Positions 47,740 to 56,341 of a stretch of 64,000 nucleotides of DNA are shown in pieces (position 1 is the first letter of the stretch; each line of letters begins with the position of its first letter). The notes under the pieces are model-generated. The model had not been told where the DNA came from. It saw nothing but the letters and a program-made list of their open reading frames with translations, and made no database searches. The stretch is from JBBSHJ01 sp038253135 (lineage in GTDB: Bacteria; Actinomycetota; Actinomycetes; Mycobacteriales; QHCD01). The position numbers were made by a program, and so were the translations under genes. The stretch is taken from contig JBBSHJ010000002.1 of the NCBI GenBank assembly GCA_038253135.1, forward strand, positions 1-64,000, written 5' to 3'.

Positions 47740-47839
47740 CCCCCGGTTGGCGCGCGCTTCGTGGGTGGCGCACGTGAACCGCTTTGCCGGCCCGTGACGT
47801 CAGCCGGCGCGGCGCGGCTTGCGTACGACCGTCGCGCGG

Positions 47840-48751
47840 CTACCGCTCCGGTGCGGGGACGGCGCTGGCTGCGGCGTCTGGCCAGATCAGACCGAGGTCA
47901 TCTCGAGCCTTTGCCGCTCGATACTCACGGGGCGACATGCCGGTGTAACGGCTGAACTGCCGGCTGAAGTAGGACAGGCTGGCGAAGCCGCATCGACGGG
48001 AGATGGCTCCGACCGGCTCGTTCGTCGAGGCAAGAAGGACCCGCGCGGAAGAAAGGCGTAGCCGCGTGACATATTGCACCGGCGTGCACCCGTGCACCCG
48101 CCTGACCAGTCGGGCGAGGTGGGCCCGGCTGACTGCGCTCAGCTCGGCGAAGCGGGGCAGGCCGCCCCGGAGGTTTGACTCGTCGGCCATGGCCTCACAG
48201 GCGTCGAGAAACCAGTCGGGTGCGAGGCTGCGCGTTCGCGCCTCGTCGGAACCGGCAGGCAGCGCCTGGATCGCTGCCGACCAGGCCGGCAGTAGCTCGA
48301 CCGTGGTCCCACGTCGCTGATATGCCTCCAGCGCTCGCCGAAACGCCGTCTCGACGGTCGGCCGGCGGCTTTCGGTCAAGACGGCCGTAGGCGGCAGCTC
48401 CGGGTCGTCGTAACTGGCGGTGGGCAGCGCGCAGAGGTCGGCCAGCGCTCGCCACCGCGGCGCGGGTATCGCGATGTTGATGAAGGCGAAATCGGTCGAG
48501 TCGGCCCGGCCCGAGGCTCGGAAGTGGTGGCGGTCAGCCGGCCGGACGAGCACCAGGCTCCCCGCGCCGAGGGTCTGCGTGGTGTCGTTGATCAGGTGAT
48601 TGCCGGTGCCCGCCGTCACCAGGAAAAACTCGAGGAAATCCGCATGCGTGTGTATCGGCGTGCTCCAGCGCGGCGAGCTCGCCCGCACCAGCGCGGCGTG
48701 ATAGTCACGGCCCGCGGCCACGCTGACGAAGCGGATCGGGTGCACCGCCAT
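47840..48751 (-). CDS. AraC-family transcriptional regulator
   Basis: Product 303 aa from ATG 48751; TACGAT 6 nt upstream suggests a leaderless message. N-terminal cupin sensor domain (HTHADFLEFFLVTAGTGNHLIND, GSLVLVRPADRHHF). C-terminal double HTH (about 205-290): FAELSAVSRAHLARLVRRVHG, GAISRRCGFASLSYFSRQFSRYTGMSPREYR. The architecture is that of sugar-responsive AraC regulators (RhaS/MelR-like). Divergent from a PhyH-family gene which it probably controls. Confidence 0.9.
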   Translation of the reverse strand: MAVHPIRFVSVAAGRDYHAALVRASSPRWSTPIHTHADFLEFFLVTAGTGNHLINDTTQTLGAGSLVLVRPADRHHFRASGRADSTDFAFINIAIPAPRWRALADLCALPTASYDDPELPPTAVLTESRRPTVETAFRRALEAYQRRGTTVELLPAWSAAIQALPAGSDEARTRSLAPDWFLDACEAMADESNLRGGLPRFAELSAVSRAHLARLVRRVHGCTPVQYVTRLRLSSARVLLASTNEPVGAISRRCGFASLSYFSRQFSRYTGMSPREYRAAKARDDLGLIWPDAAASAVPAPER

Positions 48752-48757
48752 GCGCGA

Positions 48758-48825
48758 ATCGTACAAGTATCTGCGTCGCATCTTCAACTGCAACGGTTGA
48801 TGGGTGCAAATCGTTCAACTAGCGT
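48758..48825. promoter_or_regulatory. Divergent promoter region AraC / dioxygenase
   Basis: Plus strand: -35 TTGATG (48797-48802), 17-bp spacer, -10 TAGCGT (48820-48825). Minus strand: -10 TACGAT (48763-48758) for the AraC gene. TTCAACT occurs at 48783-48789 and 48814-48820, and CAACGGTTG at 48791-48799; these may be AraC-protein sites. Confidence 0.6.
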
Positions 48826-48865
48826 GGGCAGCACTCGATCACCGCGCCGAATCAAGGACCTGGTC

Positions 48866-49639
48866 ATGACGATGACGGACCGCTCGCACACTGCCCACCA
48901 ACCACGGCTGGAGCCGACTGAGGTCGAGCACTTTCACGAGCATGGCTACCTGCTCTTGCACCGGCCGGTCTTCGCACCGGCCGAGCTGGGCCGGCTCTAT
49001 GAGCTCATGCAGGAGCAGCTCGACGCCAAGGGCGACAAGCTCTCCGACGAGCTCGACACACCACATTTCCGCGAGCCGCGGTTGCTGGATTTCCTGCTCT
49101 CCGACCGGGTGCTCGATATTGTCGAGCCGATCCTCGGTCCAGACATCTTCCTGTGGTCGAGCCATTTCATCATCAAGGCTCCGCTGGTCGGCCGCGACAC
49201 TCCCTGGCACGAGGACTCGGCGTATTGGCAGGGTCGGCTCAGCGACTATTCCAAGATTGCCACGCTCTGGCTGGCGATGGACCCGGTGTGGACGGGTAAC
49301 GGCTGCATGCGCGTCGTCGATGGATCGCACCAGGGCGGCGGCTTCTCGGCCTACCGGCCGCTGGCCGACCGGAGCAAGCACACCTTCGGATCAGAGATCT
49401 CCGCCGACATCGACGACAGCAAGGTGATCAATTTCGAGCTGTCGCCCGGCGAGGCATCGTTGCACGACGGCCGGATCATGCACGGGGCCACGGCCAACAC
49501 CAGCAAGGTGCGCCGGGCCGGCTACACGATGCGCTACATGGCCGCCACGACCAAGGTCGTCCCCGAGGCCAATCCCGGCTTCCGGATCTGGCTGGCCCGC
49601 GGCCAGGACCGCGCCGGCAACCATTACGAAAACGCGTAA
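48866..49639 (+). CDS. Phytanoyl-CoA dioxygenase (PhyH)-family oxygenase (2)
   Basis: Product 257 aa from ATG 48866 after AAGGA. Fe(II)/2-oxoglutarate motif: TPWHEDSAYW (H-x-D) and distal His in LHDGRIMHGATANTS, with Arg near VRRAGYTMRY. GCMRVVDGSHQGG is the family loop. It lies next to the AraC gene with a good promoter. Substrate unknown, but the island context points to a sugar- or natural-product-related compound. Confidence 0.88.
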   Translation: MTMTDRSHTAHQPRLEPTEVEHFHEHGYLLLHRPVFAPAELGRLYELMQEQLDAKGDKLSDELDTPHFREPRLLDFLLSDRVLDIVEPILGPDIFLWSSHFIIKAPLVGRDTPWHEDSAYWQGRLSDYSKIATLWLAMDPVWTGNGCMRVVDGSHQGGGFSAYRPLADRSKHTFGSEISADIDDSKVINFELSPGEASLHDGRIMHGATANTSKVRRAGYTMRYMAATTKVVPEANPGFRIWLARGQDRAGNHYENA

Positions 49640-49815
49640 CCCGGACCACTGTCGGATTGGGTGGTCACGACCGGGTTTATCCACACCGGCGAACCGGGTG
49701 GTGTGGGCTGCGATCTGCGATGTCGGCCCGTCGTACGGGCTGGATGGCCGGTCATCTGCAAGGTCGACGGCTCATGGGCTTGGATCGCCGGATATCTGGT
49801 CCGCGTCGGGCGGTC

Positions 49816-50964
49816 TCAGCCCTGTCGGCGCAGGAGGTAGATCTGGGGCCAGTGGCCCTTGTGAAAGACGCTGGTCGCGCTCACCAGCGAAAGTCGATGC
49901 TCACCGCGCAGAAACTCCTGCATGACCGGCATTTCGGCCGTGAGGATGCAGATCCGGCCACCGGGCAGCGTCGCCTGGATTGCCCGCTCCAGCACGGAGG
50001 CGTGCAGCGCGACCAGATCGGAGCGTCGCCCGGATTTGTCGCCCCACGGCGGGTCGGCCAGCACGACGTCCCACGGTTCGGCGCCGGTCGCCCCGGGATC
50101 GGTGACGTCGCCGAGCGAGCAGGCAGCGCGGCCGGAAAGCCCGGCCGCGGCAAGATTTTGCCGGGCACCGTCGACAAAGCTCGCATCCACGTCAATTCCG
50201 AATCCGGCCGCCGCCGGCGCCGTCAGCAGCCGCTCGATCAGCAGCGTTCCCGTGCCGCACATGAGGTTGAGGACGAGATCGGCCCTTTTGGGATGCGTCA
50301 GCAGGGCCATCGCCGCGGCAACGGTTGCGTTGGCGCCGGCCGGATGATCGGCGACCCGCCACGGCCGGGCCGACAGCGGGCCGCTCGACAGCCGGACCAG
50401 CACGTCCCACCCCGGGCCGTCGAGCGAGCGGCGTACCCGCACCTGGCACTCGCCGTCGTCCGGGCGGTAAGGCAGGCCGGCCTCATCGGCGAGCGCTGAG
50501 CCCAGCCGTTGAAAGACCGACGAGTCACTGCCGGCGGCGTCGAAGCGGAACGACGCTGGTGGCGGTTTATTGAGCCGGCTAACGATGTCGATGACTGCCG
50601 CGATCGCGCGTAGCTTCGGCCCGTCGATGAGCGACTTCGGCCGGGGCACGTCGAAACTCAGGACGCGGTACGGCGCGACGACGGTCCGCAGCGCGAGCAG
50701 CGGTGCGAAGGATCCGGCGAGGTCCAGCCGCACCGTGTCCTCACGGCCGGGTATCGCCGCGACATTGCTCGCGCCGGCAAGGCTGCGGGTGACCTCGGTG
50801 GAGACGATATCGCGCAGCCCGGGCAGGCAGACGAGCTCGACCGCGACCGCTGGCTGCGCGGGCCGGGTCGGCCGCCGCTGGCCGGCGGCTCGCGAGCGTG
50901 CCTTCGGGCGAGGGTGTCGTGTCACGTCGCCGCGCGTGTGGCGGGCGTGCGGGTGGGAATTCAC
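49816..50964 (-). CDS. THUMP-like RNA guanine-N2-methyltransferase (TrmN/Trm14-like)
   Basis: Product 382 aa. The N-terminal region (VELVCLPGLRDIVSTEV to about 180) is THUMP-like and binds RNA. C-terminal Rossmann domain: NLMCGTGTLLIERLL (motif I) and DPPWGDKSG (motif IV, DPPW). These features match tRNA or rRNA guanine-N2 methyltransferases. The GTG start overlaps the preceding phosphotransferase stop by 4 nt. The 176-bp downstream region before the PhyH gene end holds no gene. Confidence 0.83.
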   Translation of the reverse strand: MNSHPHARHTRGDVTRHPRPKARSRAAGQRRPTRPAQPAVAVELVCLPGLRDIVSTEVTRSLAGASNVAAIPGREDTVRLDLAGSFAPLLALRTVVAPYRVLSFDVPRPKSLIDGPKLRAIAAVIDIVSRLNKPPPASFRFDAAGSDSSVFQRLGSALADEAGLPYRPDDGECQVRVRRSLDGPGWDVLVRLSSGPLSARPWRVADHPAGANATVAAAMALLTHPKRADLVLNLMCGTGTLLIERLLTAPAAAGFGIDVDASFVDGARQNLAAAGLSGRAACSLGDVTDPGATGAEPWDVVLADPPWGDKSGRRSDLVALHASVLERAIQATLPGGRICILTAEMPVMQEFLRGEHRLSLVSATSVFHKGHWPQIYLLRRQG

Positions 50965-51905
50965 GACCCGAGACTAGGCCACTGCGGGCCCTGGGATCGG
51001 TAGACCTTGCCGGCCCGGTCGACGTCGGCGAGCGTGCGGTCAGGGTCGAGCCCGAGCCCCGCGGCCGCCTCGGCCAGCGCGGCCCGGTCGGCCTCGATGG
51101 TCTCGTCGTAATGGTCCGGCTGCGCGACCCGGAAGGCGCGAAATCGCAGCGCAAAGGCGTACCCGAGCCGGTCCATCAGCGTCAGCAGGTGCGCCTCGCC
51201 GGCCGCCGGACCTCTCGCCGCGGCGTACGCCTCGACGAATGCCTCCCGCTGCTCGCCCGCCCAGAGCTTGACGTCCCAAAGCAGCGGGCCGCGCGTCACG
51301 GCGCCCCAGTCGCGCAGTGCCAGCCCGTCCTCGGTCGCCACGAGCTCCGGGCCGTCGCCGTAACACGCGCCCCAGGTCAGATCGGCGCGGAAAACCCCTT
51401 CCAGTGCGGCTCGCGACGCAGGCACGATCACGTCGCGCCAGGGATACCGTGCCGCGTCGTCGCCGAGGTAGCCGACCATCGTGTCGGGCGCCTCGACGTC
51501 ACCGAGCGCCTGGTGCACGGCTGCGAGCACGCGGGCAGCATCGGCGATGCGCTCGCCGGCCGCGAGCCGGCGGCCGTCGATCCACGGCAGCAGCGCGAGG
51601 GGGTGCCGCTCGCCGTTGACGCTCGGGGTGAGCACCGTCAACGATCCGCCGGAGGCGGGCACCGCCGGCGCCGTCTCGATGCTGGTACGCCGGGCAACCG
51701 CGGCCGCGGCGCGCAGCCCCGGCTCGACGGCCGCGGGCAGGTCGTAGGTCAGCTTGGCGGCGTACCGCCGCCCGGCCGCGTCGGTGACGTCGAAGACATC
51801 GGACGTCACGCCGTCGTGCGCGATCCGACGCACCGTCAGCGGCTCGGCCAGGTGCCAGGACGCGACGAGCGACGCCTCGACGGCCTGCGGCCGGGCATGC
51901 TGCAT
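50961..51905 (-). CDS. Phosphotransferase-like protein (APH superfamily)
   Basis: Product 314 aa from ATG 51905. The APH fold is suggested by VFDVTDAAGRRYAAKLTYDLPAAVEPGLRA, LALLPWIDGRRLAAGERIADAARVLAAVHQAL, and ACYGDGPELVATEDGLALRDWGAV. The usual HGDLHxxN catalytic loop is changed to YGDGPEL, so kinase activity is doubtful or substrate range is special. Coupled to the methyltransferase gene after it, and 31 nt after the TIM-barrel gene, so possibly the tail of the same operon. Confidence 0.7.
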   Translation of the reverse strand: MQHARPQAVEASLVASWHLAEPLTVRRIAHDGVTSDVFDVTDAAGRRYAAKLTYDLPAAVEPGLRAAAAVARRTSIETAPAVPASGGSLTVLTPSVNGERHPLALLPWIDGRRLAAGERIADAARVLAAVHQALGDVEAPDTMVGYLGDDAARYPWRDVIVPASRAALEGVFRADLTWGACYGDGPELVATEDGLALRDWGAVTRGPLLWDVKLWAGEQREAFVEAYAAARGPAAGEAHLLTLMDRLGYAFALRFRAFRVAQPDHYDETIEADRAALAEAAAGLGLDPDRTLADVDRAGKVYRSQGPQWPSLGS

Positions 51906-51936
51906 CGCCCGAGCAGACCACGCAAGCGCCGACTTG

Positions 51937-52740
51937 TCAGCCGTATACCTGCCGGTGCCGCTGCACCACGGTGGCAACGGTCTGCTCGCCGGGCGCCGAC
52001 CACACCGACTCGTTGAAGATCTCGACCTCGACTAAGCCGTCGTACCCGGCCGCGTACGCCGCGTCCACCAGGCCGCGGGTGTCGATGCACCCGTCGCCTA
52101 CGTGAGCGCGCCCGAGCAGTGCGCCGGCGGGCAGAGGCGTGATCCAGTCACTGACCTGCACCAGCGCGATCCGACCGGCCGCCCGGGCGATCTCCGGCAG
52201 CACCCGCGGGTCCCACCACACGTGATAGGTGTCGACGACCACGCCGACCTGCGCGGGCGGATGCGGCGCGGCCAGGTCGATCGCCTGACCCAGCGTCGAC
52301 ACGACACCGCGGTCGGAACAGAACATCGGGTGCATCGGCTCGACCGCGAGCCGCACGCCCGCGGAGGCGGCGTACGGCGCCAGTGCGGCGATCTCGTCGC
52401 GCACTCGGGCCCGCGCGCCCGCCACGTCCGTGCTGCCGGCGGGAATGCCGCCGCACACCAGCACGAGCACCGGGCAGTCGAGCGCGTGGCATTCCTCGAC
52501 GGCGCGCCGGTTGTCGGCCCGGCTGCCATCCGGCACGGTGAAAAAACCGCCCCGGCACAGGCTGGTCACCATCAGGCCGGATGCCCGCACCAGCCCGGCG
52601 GCACGGGCGAGGCCCGTCCCGGCGACGCTGTCGCGCCACAGCCCGACCCCCTCGATTCCCACCTCGGCGCAACCGCGCAGCAGCTCCGGCAGTTGCCAGT
52701 GCTTCGTCGTCGCCTGGTTCAGCGCGAGCGGCGGGATCAT
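51937..52740 (-). CDS. Sugar phosphate isomerase/epimerase-like TIM barrel (1)
   Basis: Product 267 aa. AP endonuclease/xylose-isomerase-like TIM barrel: GIEGVGLWRDSV, VLVLVCGGIP, RLAVEPMHPMF (metal Glu), VVDTYHVWWDP (metal Asp, His), LVQVSDWITP, and GLVEVEIFNES (metal Glu). All four metal ligands typical of the superfamily appear to be present. Members isomerise, epimerise or cleave sugars and keto-glycosides. ATGA overlap with the DUF993 gene before it, so part of the operon that begins at 55120. Confidence 0.85.
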   Translation of the reverse strand: MIPPLALNQATTKHWQLPELLRGCAEVGIEGVGLWRDSVAGTGLARAAGLVRASGLMVTSLCRGGFFTVPDGSRADNRRAVEECHALDCPVLVLVCGGIPAGSTDVAGARARVRDEIAALAPYAASAGVRLAVEPMHPMFCSDRGVVSTLGQAIDLAAPHPPAQVGVVVDTYHVWWDPRVLPEIARAAGRIALVQVSDWITPLPAGALLGRAHVGDGCIDTRGLVDAAYAAGYDGLVEVEIFNESVWSAPGEQTVATVVQRHRQVYG

Positions 52741-53972
52741 CCGTCGAAACCCGCGCTCACCACGAGCAGGCGCCGCATGCGCTCGGCGGCGAGGTCGGGG
52801 TCAGGCAAGAGGCCCGCGGCATCGGCGAGCCGGAACAGATCCACCAGGTGCGGCACCGAGCGCGCCGACTGCGCAGCGCCGATCATCGTGAAATGGTCCT
52901 GGTGCCCGGCCAGCCAGGCGAGGAAGACGATCCCGGTCTTGTAGTGGTAGGTCGGCGCCTCGAAGCACTTGCGGGCCAGCGGCACCGTCGGCGCGAGGAT
53001 GCCGTCGTACGCCGTCCGGTCACCGGAGTCCAGCGCCCGCAGGGCGCTTGCCGCAGCCGTGGCGATCGGGTCGAAGATGCCGAGCAACGCATCGCTGTGA
53101 CCGGCGGCGTCACCGGCGATGAGGGCGGGGTAATCGAAATCGTCGCCGGTGTAGCAGCGCACGCCGGCCGGCAGGCGGCGGCGCAGCGCGATCTCCCGAT
53201 CGGCGTCCAGCAGCGAGATCTTGATCCCATCGACGACGTCGGCGTGCGACTCGATCAGCTCGACCACGACGTCGGTGGCGGCATCGAGATCGGTCGAGCC
53301 CCAGTAGCCCGCCAGCGCCGGGTCAAACATCGGCCCGAGCCAGTGCAGGATGGCCGGCGCCCGCAGGCCGCCGAGCACCGCGTCATACACCTTGTGGTAG
53401 TCGTCCGGCCCGCGAGCCGCGGCCGCGAGCGCTCGGCTGGCCATCAGGACGACGGTCGCGCCGGCGTCGGTGACGACCGCGACCTGCTCCTCGTAGGCGT
53501 GCAGCACGTCGTCGACCGACGGAAAACCGTTCTCCCTGCGCGGCCTCCTCAGTCGCTGCGCGCCGCGCTCGTTCCTCGCGCGGGTGCTCGCTCCGTCGTC
53601 GACCGACGGAAAGTCGAGCTGGTCGGTGCCCGCGCCGCACGCGAGGCGACCGCCGACCGATCGCGCGTCCGCGCCGCTGCGCCGGATGAGCTCCCTGGTG
53701 CTCGCCCAGTCCAGGCCCATCCCGCGCTGGGCGGTGTCCATCGCGTCGGCGACACCGAGGCCGAGTGACCACAGGTGGGCACGAAAGGCCAGGGTCGCGT
53801 CCCAGTCGAGCGCGGCCGGCGCGCCGGCGGAGCGGTCGGCGAGCGGATCGGCGACGACGTGCGCGGCGGCGTAGGCGACCCGTGACACCGGTGCTGTCGC
53901 GCCGGTCGGTACGGGCAGCGGGTCGCGCATCCGGACCGGTTCGCGCACCCCCGGCAGCCGGATCAGCGTCAC
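52737..53972 (-). CDS. DUF993 dihydrodipicolinate-synthase-like aldolase with in-frame repeat insertion
   Basis: Product 411 aa from GTG 53972 (GTGA overlap with the Gfo/Idh gene). Aldolase-type TIM barrel: RACGAGTDQ-like strand, VVLMASRALAAAARGPDDY, LHWLGPMFDPALAGYWG, Schiff-base candidate Lys251 in DGIKISLL, CYTGDDFDYPALIAG and HYKTGIVFLAWLAGHQDHF. At about residues 121-150 an 87-bp copy of a genomic repeat adds 29 residues (GASTRARNERGAQRLRR and more) between two copies of FPSVDD. The reading frame is kept. Whether the protein still folds is unknown. Reaction of the family: not characterised, aldolase inferred. Confidence 0.8.
   Translation of the reverse strand: MTLIRLPGVREPVRMRDPLPVPTGATAPVSRVAYAAAHVVADPLADRSAGAPAALDWDATLAFRAHLWSLGLGVADAMDTAQRGMGLDWASTRELIRRSGADARSVGGRLACGAGTDQLDFPSVDDGASTRARNERGAQRLRRPRRENGFPSVDDVLHAYEEQVAVVTDAGATVVLMASRALAAAARGPDDYHKVYDAVLGGLRAPAILHWLGPMFDPALAGYWGSTDLDAATDVVVELIESHADVVDGIKISLLDADREIALRRRLPAGVRCYTGDDFDYPALIAGDAAGHSDALLGIFDPIATAAASALRALDSGDRTAYDGILAPTVPLARKCFEAPTYHYKTGIVFLAWLAGHQDHFTMIGAAQSARSVPHLVDLFRLADAAGLLPDPDLAAERMRRLLVVSAGFDG
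53507..53612 (-). repeat. In-frame GAGCGAGCACC-type repeat with flanking direct repeats
   Basis: A 19-bp direct repeat CGTCGTCGACCGACGGAAA (53507-53525 and 53594-53612) bounds an insertion with an 87-bp period. The 49-bp core at 53552-53600 differs from the 16324-16372 copy at only three positions (G for T, T and C). Confidence 0.92.
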
Positions 53973-55120
53973 AGCCTGAGGTCCGGAACGGCCAGCCGCC
54001 GGCCGGTGCGCGCCGACTCCATTCCCAGCTCGGCGAGCTGCACGCCCCTGGCGCCTGCCAGCAGGTCCCACGCAAACGGGGTGTCGTCGACGACCGCGCG
54101 CAGGAACATCTCCCATTGCACCCGGAAGCCGTTGTCGAATTCGGCGTTGTCGGGCACCTCCTGCCACTGCGACCGGAAATCGATCGGCGAGGGCAGGTCG
54201 GGGTCCCATACCGGTTTCGGCGTCGCGGACCGGTGCTGCGCGCGGCACCGCCGGAGCCCGGCGACCGCGCTCCCCTCGGTCCCATCGACCTGGAATTCGA
54301 CCAGCTCGTCCCGGAAAACCCTGGTCGCCCAGGAGGAATTGATCTGCGCGACGATGCCGCCGTCGAGTTCGAAGATCGCGTACGCCGTGTCGTCCGCGGT
54401 GGCGTCGTACGCCTCGCCCTGCTCGTCGTACCGCACCGGAATGGCCGTCGACGTGTGCGCATAGACGGACCGGACCGGGGCGATGGTCTGGTCGAGGACG
54501 TAGCGCCAGTGGCAGAACATGTCCTTGGTGATGCCGCCGCCGACCTCGGCCCGGTAGTTCCACGACGGCCGCTGGGCCTCCTGCCAGTCACCTTCGAAAA
54601 CCCAGTAGCCGAAATCCCCGCGCACCGACACGATCCGGCCGAAGAATTTCCCCTCGACCAGGCGCTTGAGTTTCCGTAGGCCGGGCAGGAAGATCTTGTC
54701 CTGCACGACGCCGGTGATGACGCCGGCATCGGCGGCCGCGCGGGCGAGCTCGACGGCCGCCTCCGTGGTCTCGGCCACCGGCTTCTCGGTGTAGACATGC
54801 TTTCCGGCCTTGATGGCACGGCTGATCGCGTCGGCGCGGGCACCGGTGACCTGCGCGTCGAAATAGACCCCGACGTCCTCGCGGCCGAGTGCTTCATCGA
54901 GATCCGTGGTCCATTCCGTCAGGCCGTGCCGCTCGGCCATGTCCCGGAGTTTCCGCTCGCTCCGCCCGATGAGGATCGGATCGGGGATCAGGCGCCGCCC
55001 GTCGGTGAGCGGCAGACCACCGGATTCACGGATGGCCAGGATCGAGCGGATGAGGTGCTGGCGGTATCCCATCCGACCCGTGACACCATTCATCGCGATC
55101 CCGACCCTGCAGATGTCCAC
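53969..55120 (-). CDS. Gfo/Idh/MocA-family oxidoreductase
   Basis: Product 383 aa from GTG 55120 behind GGAGGA. N-terminal Rossmann domain (VGIAMNGVTGRMGYRQH, AKAGKHVYTEKP-type IKAGKHVYTEKP with Lys113). The C-terminal alpha/beta domain contains DFGYWVFEGDW and GGGITKDMFCHWRYVLD, with Asp and His candidates for catalysis. The family oxidises or reduces sugars and inositols with NAD(P). The first gene of a three-gene operon with 4-nt overlaps, reading away from a LacI-type operator. Confidence 0.9.
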   Translation of the reverse strand: MDICRVGIAMNGVTGRMGYRQHLIRSILAIRESGGLPLTDGRRLIPDPILIGRSERKLRDMAERHGLTEWTTDLDEALGREDVGVYFDAQVTGARADAISRAIKAGKHVYTEKPVAETTEAAVELARAAADAGVITGVVQDKIFLPGLRKLKRLVEGKFFGRIVSVRGDFGYWVFEGDWQEAQRPSWNYRAEVGGGITKDMFCHWRYVLDQTIAPVRSVYAHTSTAIPVRYDEQGEAYDATADDTAYAIFELDGGIVAQINSSWATRVFRDELVEFQVDGTEGSAVAGLRRCRAQHRSATPKPVWDPDLPSPIDFRSQWQEVPDNAEFDNGFRVQWEMFLRAVVDDTPFAWDLLAGARGVQLAELGMESARTGRRLAVPDLRL

Positions 55121-55140
55121 GTAACGTCCTCCGGACCGAC

Positions 55141-55168
55141 TTGGGAAAGCGCTTTCCACACGTAAGGT
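55141..55168. promoter_or_regulatory. LacI-type operator and leaderless promoter between divergent operons
   Basis: Perfect 14-bp palindrome GGAAAGCGCTTTCC (55144-55157). On the plus strand TTGGGA (55141-55146), 16-bp spacer and TAAGGT (55163-55168) form a promoter ending 6 nt before ATG 55175. The palindrome covers its -35/spacer and lies 24 nt before the Gfo/Idh start, so one repressor can control both directions. Confidence 0.8.
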
Positions 55169-55174
55169 AGGGGC

Positions 55175-56341
55175 ATGCCGACGACGGGGTCAAGGAGCGC
55201 GGGTCGCGGTTCGTCCCGTCCGAATGAACGCTCTCGCGGCCTTTCGGCGGGTCCCCGCGGCACCCGCGCGGTGACCTTGAGCGACGTCGCGCGGCATGCT
55301 GGAGTATCCCTCGCCACGGCGTCGCGCGCCCTGAATCCGGGAAGTCGAACGGTTGCCGACGGCCTGCGGGCGAAGGTGGCGACGGCGGCGGCCGAGCTCA
55401 GCTACGTCTCCAATGGCCCGGCGCAGGCGCTGGCCCGGGCCCGGACGTCGATCGTCGGAATGATCGTGCACGACGTGCAGGACCCCTACTTCTCGGCCAT
55501 CGCGGCGGGCTCGATGCGGGTGGCGCGTGAGCACGGGCTGATGGTCATGCTCGCCAGCACCTTCCGCGACCAGGACCTGGAGCTCGATTACGTCGAGCGG
55601 CTCCGGGCCCAGCGCGCGCGGGGGATCGTGCTGGTCGGCAGCAGCACCACTCAGCGGAGGTTCACCGAAAGGCTCGGCCTGGTGGTCGCGGCCTACGAGG
55701 CCGAGGGTGGCCGGACGGCGTCGCTGAACCGGGAGAACCTCGGCTCCGCGGGCGTCGTGGTCGACAACAAGGGCGGTGGCCGCGACGTCGGGCGGCTGCT
55801 GCTCGGACTGGGTCATCACCGGATCGGCGTGGTGGCCGGGCCGCGGCACCTCGTGACCAACAAGCACCGGCTGGCCGGATTCGGCCTGGCGCTGGCGGAC
55901 GCCGGCGTCGAGTTGCCCGACGACGCGGTCGTGGAGGGAGACTTCGGCCGCGAGGGCGGGGCCGAGGCGGCGGCCCGCCTGATCGAGCAACGACCTGACC
56001 TGACCGCGATCTTCGCCCTGAACGACTTGATGGCGCGGGGATGCCTGATGGCATTGTCGAGCGCCGGCCGCGTCGTGCCCGATGACGTGTCCGTCGTCGG
56101 CTTCGACGACCTGCCGGTGGCCTCGGACACCGCTCCGCGGCTGACGACATTCCGGTTGCCGCTGGAGGAGATCGGCGCTCGGGCCATGCGTCTGGTGCTG
56201 CGCGACGAGGCCGAGCCGCGCCACATCGACCGGGTGAGAGGGGAGTTGGTCGTGCGGGAGAGCACGGCACCACCACCCCACGTATCCGGGCGCGGCGGGC
56301 GGAGTCGACGGCGCACCGATCGACGCGAGGGCACGCCGTGA
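55175..56341 (+). CDS. LacI-family transcriptional repressor (2)
   Basis: Product 388 aa. Extra ~30-residue Arg/Ser-rich N-terminal tail, then HTH VTLSDVARHAGVSLATASRALN (about 33-54) and effector domain with MIVHDVQDPYFSAIAAG, LGLGHHRIGVVAG and SVVGFDDLPVA. Leaderless start at ATG 55175. It stands next to a 14-bp palindrome and heads an operon with a TIM-barrel gene and a dehydrogenase gene, each overlapping by 4 nt. Autoregulation and control of the divergent Gfo/Idh operon are the simplest reading. Confidence 0.92.
   Translation: MPTTGSRSAGRGSSRPNERSRGLSAGPRGTRAVTLSDVARHAGVSLATASRALNPGSRTVADGLRAKVATAAAELSYVSNGPAQALARARTSIVGMIVHDVQDPYFSAIAAGSMRVAREHGLMVMLASTFRDQDLELDYVERLRAQRARGIVLVGSSTTQRRFTERLGLVVAAYEAEGGRTASLNRENLGSAGVVVDNKGGGRDVGRLLLGLGHHRIGVVAGPRHLVTNKHRLAGFGLALADAGVELPDDAVVEGDFGREGGAEAAARLIEQRPDLTAIFALNDLMARGCLMALSSAGRVVPDDVSVVGFDDLPVASDTAPRLTTFRLPLEEIGARAMRLVLRDEAEPRHIDRVRGELVVRESTAPPPHVSGRGGRSRRRTDRREGTP

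Noticed and set aside
49677..49685. TTATCCACA, an E. coli-type DnaA box
   Set aside because: Single copy in a 176-bp intergenic region with no other origin features.
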